From: Armigeres subalbatus
Taxonomy: Eukaryota > Arthropoda > Insecta > Diptera > Culicidae
Length of the DNA: 64,000 nucleotides
Assembly: GCF_024139115.2 (NCBI RefSeq)
Contig: NC_085140.1
Span: 421,302,283-421,366,282, forward strand
Reading direction: 5' to 3'
In this document: positions 57,406 to 64,000 of the stretch, piece by piece
How positions within the stretch are numbered: position 1 is the stretch's first letter
Layout: each line of letters starts with the position of its first letter
The notes under the pieces: model-generated
What the model saw: only the letters and a program-made list of their open reading frames with translations
The model's database searches: none
Told to the model about the DNA's origin: nothing
Made by a program: the position numbers and the translations under genes

Positions 57406-58451
57406 CTAAACAGATAACACTGAATCAACAATTTGACGCCACAATACACGGTTCGAGGCCGCATCTCTCCATCCTCGGATACGCCCCACGCTCGCCAAGT
57501 CGTTCTGCACCTGGTCTGCCCATCTCGCTCGCTGCGCTCCACGCCGTCTCGTACCTGCCGGATCGGAAGCGAACACCATCTTTGCAGGGTTGCTGTCCAG
57601 CATTCTTGCAACATGTCCTGCCCATCGTACCCTTCCGGCTTTAGCTACCTTCTGGATACTGGGTTCGCCGTAGAGTTGGGCGAGCTCATGGTTCATTCTT
57701 CGCCGCCACACACCGTCTTCTTGCACACCGCCAAAGATGATCCTAAGCACCCGTCTCTCGAATACTCCGAGTGCTTGCAAGTCCTCCTCGAGCATTGTCC
57801 ATGTTTCGTGTCCGTAGAGGACTACCGGTCTTATTAACGTCTTGTACATGACACATTTGGTGCGGTGGCGAATCTTTTTCGACCGCAGTTTCTTCTGGAG
57901 CCCGTAGTAGGCCCGACTTCCACAGATGATGCGCCTTCGTATTTCACGACTAACGTTGTTGTCAGCCGTTAGCAAGGATCCGAGGAAGAAGAATTCCTCG
58001 ACCACCTCGAAGGTATCCCCGTCTATCGTAACACTGCTTCCCAGGCGGGCCCTGTCGCGCTCGGTTCCGCCCACAAGCATGTACTTTGTCTTTGACGCAT
58101 TCACCACCAGTCCAACTTTTGTTGCTTCACGTTTCAGGCGGGTGTACAGTTCTGCCACCTTTGCAAATGTTCGGCCGACAATGTCCATGTCATCCGCGAA
58201 GCAAATAAATTGACTGGATCTGTTGAAAATCGTACCCCGGCTGTTACACCCGGCTCTCCGCATGACACCTTCTAGCTCAATGTTGAACAACAGGCACGAA
58301 AGTCCGTCACCTTGTCTTAGTCCCCGGCGCGATTCGAACGAACTGGAGTGTTCGCCCGAAATCTTCACACAGTTTTGCACACCATCCACTGTTGCTTTGA
58401 TCAGTCTGGTAAGCTTCCCAGGGAAGCTGTTCTCGTCCATAATTTTCCATA
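57406..58451 (-). pseudogene. RTE copy 2, C-terminal RT half
   Basis: The minus-strand frame is long and uninterrupted (57406-58461), but its first codons come from the MITE. It carries GLRQGDGLSCLLFN, the catalytic FADD (complement of 58189-58200), NASKTKYML, the thumb block YGLQKKLRSKKI and the tail RWAGHVARMLDSNPAKM. The sequence before it is cut off by the MITE at 58452-59021, so no complete RT can be made. Confidence 0.9.
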
Positions 58452-59021
58452 CAGCCGGCATAATAAAGTGCCCACTTGCCGTTTTTCATACAAAATGGTC
58501 AACTTTGGAGCTCTAGATCTCGGGTTCCCGTGAACCGATTTGGCTGAAAATTTTACCAGAGCTCAGATATAACTTGAATTTTAACATATCTAAGTTTCGA
58601 CCATATTGATTCACAGGTTAAAAAATTATTGCGGTATTACCAAAGTGAATTTTTTGGCAAAAATTTATTTTTTAAATATCTTGAATTCTATAGGTTGTAG
58701 ACTGATGACATATTCAGCAAAAACGCGTATTTTGCCAATACAAAAAAGTTTGCTATATATACCTGTACACTTAGAGATGTAGTTTTCGAGGTATTTGAAA
58801 AACAATTTTTTGCCAAAAAATTCACGTTGGTATTACCGCAATAATTTTTAACCCTGTGAGTCAATATGCTCGAAACATAGATATGTTAAAATTCAAGTTA
58901 TATCTGAGCTCTGGTAAAATTTTCAGCCAAATCGGTTCACGGGAACCCAAGATCTAGAGCTCCAAAGTTGACCATTTTGTATGAAAAACGGCAAGTGGGC
59001 ACTTTATTATGCCGGCCAGTG
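58452..59021. mobile_element. TA-duplicating long-arm MITE, 570 bp, inside RTE copy 2
   Basis: TA at 58450-58451 and 59022-59023 flanks two inverted arms of about 220 bp or more (GCCGGCATAATAAAGTGCCC and its complement at the right end), with a centre of about 100 bp. The right end has three extra bases (CAGTG against CA). The empty RTE fragment at about 2136 shows the pre-insertion sequence. It is non-coding. Confidence 0.95.
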
Positions 59022-59756
59022 TAGCTCTACGCGGTCTATACTGTCGTATGCCGCCTTGAAATCAACGAACAGATGGTGCGTTGGGACCTGGTATTCACGG
59101 CATTTTTGAAGGATTTGCCGTACAGTAAAGATCTGGTCCGTTGTCGAGCGGCCGTCAACGAAGCCGGCTTGATAACTTCCCACGAACTCGTTCACTAATG
59201 GTGACAGACGACGGAAGATGATCTGGGATATCACTTTGTAGGCGGCATTAAGGATGGTGATCGCTCGAAAGTTCTCACACTCCAGTTTGTCGCCTTTCTT
59301 GTAGATGGGGCATATAACCCCTTCCTTCCACTCCTCCGGTAGCTGTTCGGTTTCCCAGATTCTGACTATCAGTTTGTGCAGGCAAGTGGCCAGCTTTTCC
59401 GGGCCCATCTTGATGAGCTCAGCTCCGATACCATCCTTACCAGCTGCTTTATTGGTCTTTAGCTGTTGAATGGCATCCTTAACTTCCCTCAAGGTGGGGG
59501 CTGGTTGGCTTCCATCGTCCGCTGAACTGACGTGGTCATCTCCTCCGCTGCCTTGACTTTCACTGCCTGTACTCTCAGCGCCATTCAGATGTTCCTCGTA
59601 GTGCTGCTTCCACCTTTCGATCACCACACGTTCGTCCGTCAAGATGCTCCCATCCTTATCCCGGCACATTTCGGCTCGCGGCACGAAGCCTTTGCGGGAT
59701 GCGTTGAGCTTCTGATAGAACTTGCGTGTATCTTGAGAACGGCACAGCTGTTCCAT
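59007..59756 (-). pseudogene. RTE copy 2, N-terminal RT half
   Basis: The minus-strand frame has the linker KFYQKLNASRKGFVPRAEMC, then KTNKAAGKDGIGAELIK, CPIYKKGDKLECENFRAI, QAGFVDGRSTTDQIF and DFKAAYDSID, ending where the MITE begins. A frameshift separates it from the endonuclease frame. Confidence 0.9.
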
Positions 59757-60970
59757 CTCCTCGAACTCCGCTTCTTCCAGGCGGCGTTTCTTCTCCTGAA
59801 AAAGGCGTTCTGCTGTCTCCGCTTCCGTCTATAACGTTCCACGTTCTGCCGGGTACCTTGCTGCAGCGCGACCGCCCGCGCTGCGTCCTTCTCCTCCAGA
59901 ATCTGTCTGCACTCTTCGTCGAACCAATCGTTCCGTCGACTTCGACCCATATACCCGACGTTGTTCTCCGCTGCGTCGTTAATGGCTGCTTTGACTGTAT
60001 TCCAGCAGTCCTCAAGAGGGGCCCCATCGAGCTCACCCTCTTCCGGCAACGCTGCCTCGAGATGCTGCGCGTATGCAGTGGCGACATCAGGTTGCTTCAG
60101 TCGCTCTAGGTCGTACCGCGGCGGTCGTCGGTACCGAACATTGTTGATGACGGATAGTTTTGGGCGCAGTTTAACCATCACCAGATAGTGGTCAGAGTCG
60201 ATGTTAGCGCCACGATATGTCCTGACGTCGATAATGTCGGAGAAGTGCCGTCCATCAATCAGAACGTGGTCCATTTGTGATTCTGTCTGCAGTGGTGATC
60301 TCCAGGTGTACCGATACGGGAGGCTGTGTTGGAAGTAGGTGCTGCGAATGGCCATATTCTTGGAGGCGGCGAAATCAATTAGTCGTAGGCCGTTTTCGTT
60401 CGTCAGCCGGTGAGCGCTGAACTTTCCAATAGTCGGTCTAAACTCCTCCTCTTGGCCAACCTGAGCGTTCAAATCTCCTATGATGATTTTGACGTCGTGG
60501 CTTGGGCAACTGTCGTACTCACGTTCCAGCTGCGCGTAGAATGCGTCCTTATCATCATCAGTGCTTCCGGAGTGTGGGCTATGGACGTTGATTATGTTAA
60601 AGTTAAAGAAGTGGAAGTTAAAGAACCGGCCTTTGATCCTCAACTTGCACATTCTTTCATTGATCGGCCACCACCCGATCACGCGCCTTTGCATATCGCC
60701 CATCACTATGAAAGCTGTTCCCAGCTCGTGTGTGTTGCCGCAGCTCTGATAGATGGTATGATTACCTCTAAACGTTCGCACCATTGATCCCTTCCAACAA
60801 ACCTCCTGCAGCGCTACGATGCCGAATCCACGGTCCTTGAGTACATCGGCGAGTATGCGTGTGCTCCCGATGAAGTTGAGAGATTTGCAGTTCCACGAAC
60901 CGAGTTTCCAATCGCTAGTCCCTTTTCGTCGCAGTGGTCTTCGCCGATGGTTCCGGTCCGTACTCTCTTG
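59639..60970 (-). pseudogene. RTE copy 2 endonuclease and linker
   Basis: From about 60930 downward the minus strand encodes WKLGSWNCKSLN, VALQEVCW, INVHSPHSG, IGDLNAQVGQ, MDHVLIDG and DSDHYLVMV, the full set of APE-like endonuclease blocks, in a continuous frame. It runs into a basic linker and shifts frame before the RT. It is better preserved than in copy 1. The first methionine of the uninterrupted frame is at 60784, but homology begins upstream, so the start codon may be lost or lie in another frame. Confidence 0.9.
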
Positions 60971-61441
60971 TTGATTGTTCGTTGCTTAAGATTTTTAAAG
61001 GCTGGCTTGCAGGGCCTGACACCAAACCCCTAAATTTCCGGAGGACCATTCCTCCTTATTTCCGGTGGACCATGGTGCACAGTTTCACTTAGAGTCCCTC
61101 GCTGGCACTCGGACGAAGATCAGCCGGCCATAACATGGAGAACAGAGGCTGTTGTGAGCCGATCCTGACATGGAGAACAGACGCTCAATAAGATTTGCAC
61201 CTCCGGAGAGGAGCAAACCCCCCCTTCCCTGTCAGCATACGACCATAGTTCCCACCGGGGTTGGTTACCCGATCTTCCCTAAGGTTGCTCGTATCCCGGC
61301 CAGCACCGCGGGGAGGTAGGGATAGGAGTTGCTGGGTAAGAGGCTAAGGACCGCGAGATGGGGTCTATTTTATTCCTTCAGGTACGCGAAGTACCAATGG
61401 TACGCTTTACCCAGCATTTGCCGTGCCAAAAAAATACACAA

Positions 61442-61787
61442 ATCAGCTCCTAATAATTCAGCCGAAAATTATATAAAAGTTTATTTAATCATCATGCAAT
61501 GTTCTGTGAAATTGTTCTGTATCATACCAACTGCCGTTTTTGCAATTCTGAGGTCAATCGAGCAATCAGAACCAATTTCCAGATCGAATGAGTGACGGAG
61601 GTGTATTTTCCTATACATTTTGGCTGAAATCCCCATACAAACTTCAAATCAAATGCGCCAGCTTATGCAACAAGCGATTGAGCTGAAATTTTCAGAGATT
61701 GATTTTCTCACCCAAAGACACAATTCTGGGGGGTGCCCCGTGGAATTCGACAACATTTTTTTCTCCCCATAGTAATCTGGGCCAGTC
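61442..61787. mobile_element. Right half of the 690-bp palindromic TA element
   Basis: It is the inverted partner of 57036-57381, ending CTGGGCCAGTC followed by TA (61788-61789). Together the halves form one non-coding palindromic element of about 690 bp with a TA duplication. Confidence 0.9.
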
Positions 61788-61989
61788 TATTGTTCATGAT
61801 AGAATTAGAGGCGAAAGTATAGAATTGATAGTTCCGTTAGGATACGGCAGGCATGAAGAATGGTTTTATAGAAGTCGATTTGAAAGCGAGCGGAGGGCAA
61901 TATTTGTGATGGTACATATCACACGGCCTTCCTTCTTCGATTTACATTTAATTTGGTTGATGATAATGGTAGGTACAAATGATTTTTAT

Positions 61990-62123
61990 TTTGAGTCTTT
62001 TTTTTTACAAACGGTGGTGCGAAAATAGTGACTTTAGTGACTTTTGGATGCAAATAGTGACTTTTTAGTGAATAGGCTCAAAATAGTGACCAAGTCACTA
62101 AAAAGTGACTTGCTCCAGCCCTG
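61990..62123 (-). repeat. AGTGACTTTTTAGTGA repeat ending in CAGGGCTGG
   Basis: ATAGTGACTTT or AGTGACTTTT recurs five times or so in 62008-62112. On the minus strand the end CAGGGCTGGAGCAAGTCAC looks like a hAT-type terminus. The other end and target duplication were not found. Confidence 0.6.
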
Positions 62124-62127
62124 CAGT

Positions 62128-62424
62128 TTACATCGAATCGTTCGTATCAACATATAATGGCAGCATTTCATCAAATGATCCATAGGATACAGACGATACC
62201 CCTAAGTGAAGAATGAAGAACGAAGGAGCTATAACACATTTTGTGAAACAGCTAAGATCAACGGATATGATGAAATGACAATACAAGCAATCATCAACAA
62301 GTATGAAAAGAACCTACGGGGTAACGATCTGACAATCTTGAACTATGTTTCTGATTACCCCACCCAACTAAAACAACTTTCTTCGTGGTATCTATATATT
62401 AATAAGTTGAACTATTTAACTTAA
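62128..62424 (+). pseudogene. C-terminal fragment of a retroelement RT (LINE or Penelope-like)
   Basis: The translation shows HRIQTIPLSEE in one frame, then a shift to ERRSYNTFCETAKINGYDE and IQAIINKYEKN (frame 62206-62424). A basic HR...IPL segment followed by E...I...A..NGY...I..II.K is a recurring C-terminal pattern in retroelement reverse transcriptases. I cannot decide the clade. It is broken by at least one frameshift. Confidence 0.45.
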
Positions 62425-62454
62425 TAATTCGTTTTTTTTCCTGTATCAGGTGGT

Positions 62455-62560
62455 CAAAATAAGTATCTGTAAAGATAACGAAAATTAATTGGTGGAATTA
62501 AATGGACAGTACTTAATTCGTCTTAGACGGTTGAATACTTTCCACTAAAAAAGCTTAATA
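62455..62560 (+). repeat. Half copy of the 3.7-kb MITE family
   Basis: AAGTATCTGTAAAGATAACG, GTGGAATTAAATGGACAG and TTCGTCTTAGACGGTTGAA follow the right arm at 3858-3932 in order. Confidence 0.7.
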
Positions 62561-62857
62561 TATTTTTCTGAAAATGTTTTTTCAATAATTATGCAACACA
62601 ATCGGGTCAATTTTCAATAGGAAAAACTAGAACCAAACTAGACCACATTCCGCGTCGATTGCAACTTGAATGAAGCGGCTAGAGGCGACTTAAAACACAC
62701 TAACCGGATTTCTGACGACACGTAAGCCCTCAACGGGGTCCTTCTGTCCTTTTCCGTAAACTAACTCAACTGAAACAGGTCCAGGACGCAGGTCCCATAA
62801 GCAAATTCATTAACCTTAACCATTAACCTCACTATTCGCACTTGATAAAAGATCGTA

Positions 62858-63007
62858 CACTAATTACGTAACCACTTATGGAGGGAGGGGGGGGGATCTG
62901 CCATTTTCTTACGCTCCATATAAATAAAAAAATATTTATTGGGAAAAAAATTTACATGGGGAGAGGGGGGCTTGAAAAACCTAGAAAAATTGCTTACGTA
63001 ATTAGTG
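62858..63007. mobile_element. TA-duplicating palindromic MITE (CACTAATTACGTAA), copy 2
   Basis: TA at 62856-62857 and 63008-63009 flanks CACTAATTACGTAACC and GCTTACGTAATTAGTG. Inner G-rich tracts match the copy at 36698-36842. It is 150 bp and non-coding. Confidence 0.9.
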
Positions 63008-63009
63008 TA

Positions 63010-64000
63010 TAGCCCCTAAGGCAATAAGGTCTATGTCTATCAGCACCCGTTTCATAGACATTAGGAACAATTTAATTTTTAAGGTTAATAAAGGACACGG
63101 GTATACTACAAAAGTTCCATGTTGTGAACGCACATATTTATTTCAGTCAAAAATGCCATATTCCTAATCGCATTTCTAATTTAAGTCAAGAGGTACTAGA
63201 ACTCCATGTTGAGAAACACTGTTTTGGAATGTCTTTAACATTCCACTGAACAAGCCTCAATTCAACCGATTTTATCATCAACTTTTTTAAAGCGACAATA
63301 AACGTACATAATCTAATACCAGACATATAAAATATCAGATAACGACATTTTGTCGAAAAAATGCACACAACCAATTTTTCACTTCTTTTCAAACGTCCCA
63401 TAATTAGCGATCGTTTTTTTTATTTGGATGTATTATGCGTAATTTTGGGCAATTCGGAACAATAGCTACACCTATGATTCACGCATCGCTGATTCAATAT
63501 CCGATTCAAGAAACAGGTCCTCGCTGTCCCTACGCACTTGACAAAACTAATCGACCCGATAGCGATAGATCGTCGACGAACGATCAGAGAAATTTAGCAT
63601 CCAGGTGAGGCACATCTCAATGACAATCAAAGTTGATAGAATTCGAAATTCTTCGATAACCAGTTTCGGCTTTCTAATAGGTATTTCACTGGAACGACAT
63701 TGTGCGCTGGGGGATTTGTCGTAGAAACTTTATATTTTTATTGGACCAACAACAGGTTCAATAAATTTGAACCGAAACTGGACGATCCGCAGAGAAGATG
63801 GTTAGGTCGTGATCGTAAGCCGATATCCAGTTTCACATAAGCGCATACCGACAGAGACGAACACACACACTTCGGCGGTTGGTGATAGTGTGTCGGAGGT
63901 GGAGTGATTCGCCTACCCAACCGAACCAACGTGACATCAATGTGCTAATTAGCGACCGGAACGTGGCAGCCGTTGAGAGAAGTGCTGAAGGCTCTGAGCT
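63010..64000. other. Terminal stretch, possibly leading to a gene beyond the window
   Basis: About 63520-64000 is GC-richer, non-repetitive and CpG-bearing. A donor-like CCAGGTGAGG lies at 63602-63611. This could be 5' untranslated or promoter DNA of a gene beyond the window, but no start codon with a long frame is seen. Confidence 0.25.

Larger units (their letters stand above)
57382..61429 (-). mobile_element. RTE-clade retrotransposon copy 2, nested in a palindromic element
   Basis: The 12-base duplication AAAAATACACAA at 57370-57381 and 61430-61441 bounds the insertion exactly. Subtracting the 570-bp MITE inside it leaves about 3.48 kb, close to copy 1. The minus-strand order is 5' untranslated, endonuclease, RT and an AAATAAATG tail. 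Copy 1 and copy 2 share domain order but differ in sequence, so they are different RTE families or old copies. Confidence 0.95.

Noticed and set aside
57433..57837. 134-codon plus-strand frame and similar plus-strand frames at 25790-26209 and 27521-27907
   Set aside because: They are opposite-strand shadows of GC-rich RTE coding sequence and have no independent domain.

Overview
This is eukaryotic nuclear DNA from an insect, most likely a culicine mosquito (Aedes-like). The evidence is an AT-rich sequence with very short spliced introns, a TCAGT-type initiator, tRNA-derived SINEs of the Feilai kind, RTE (JAM-like), Jockey and R1 non-LTR retrotransposons, an errantivirus-like LTR element with env, and a very high density of palindromic MITEs with TA, TTAA, AATT or 8-bp target duplications. 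The species is an inference. There are no bacterial operons, CRISPR arrays or real tRNA/rRNA genes.

I can support only one host protein gene: a five-exon plus-strand gene at 32053-34104 (463 codons) encoding a coiled-coil protein with a C-terminal cysteine cluster. It lies in the longest stretch with little recognisable repeat DNA (about 29.1-36.4 kb). Everything else with coding character is mobile-element DNA.

Layout. 0-9 kb: AT-rich DNA with an RTE scrap (1.87-2.43 kb), a 63-bp retroposed insert with its own target duplication, a palindromic MITE and decayed SINE pieces. 9.3-17.3 kb: a broken Jockey-clade element (10.39-15.15 kb) interrupted by a 1.7-kb hAT-type element that itself carries a SINE, followed by several MITEs. 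17.3-25.7 kb: SINE and MITE remnants, minisatellite-like DNA and a perfect 34-bp-arm hairpin. 25.75-29.06 kb: a full-length, frameshifted RTE element with a 13-bp target duplication. 32-34 kb: the host gene. 36.4-37.8 kb: a decayed R1-clade element. 37.82-44.98 kb: a 7.16-kb errantivirus-like element with nearly identical LTRs, a tRNA-Lys-type primer site, a polypurine tract, broken gag and pol and a long open env. 45-51.2 kb: a dense bed of MITEs, including a SINE split by a 987-bp TA-duplicating element that carries two further nested repeats. 54.9-63 kb: SINE pieces, minisatellite-like DNA and a three-level nest (690-bp palindromic element, then a 3.5-kb RTE, then a 570-bp MITE), each with a readable target duplication.

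The window is best read as a fossil record of transposon insertions around one small host gene. I found no convincing new multi-gene system. The points most worth a second look are the mismatch between young LTRs and heavily broken gag/pol beside an open env, and the nested insertions whose order and empty sites can be read inside this one window.
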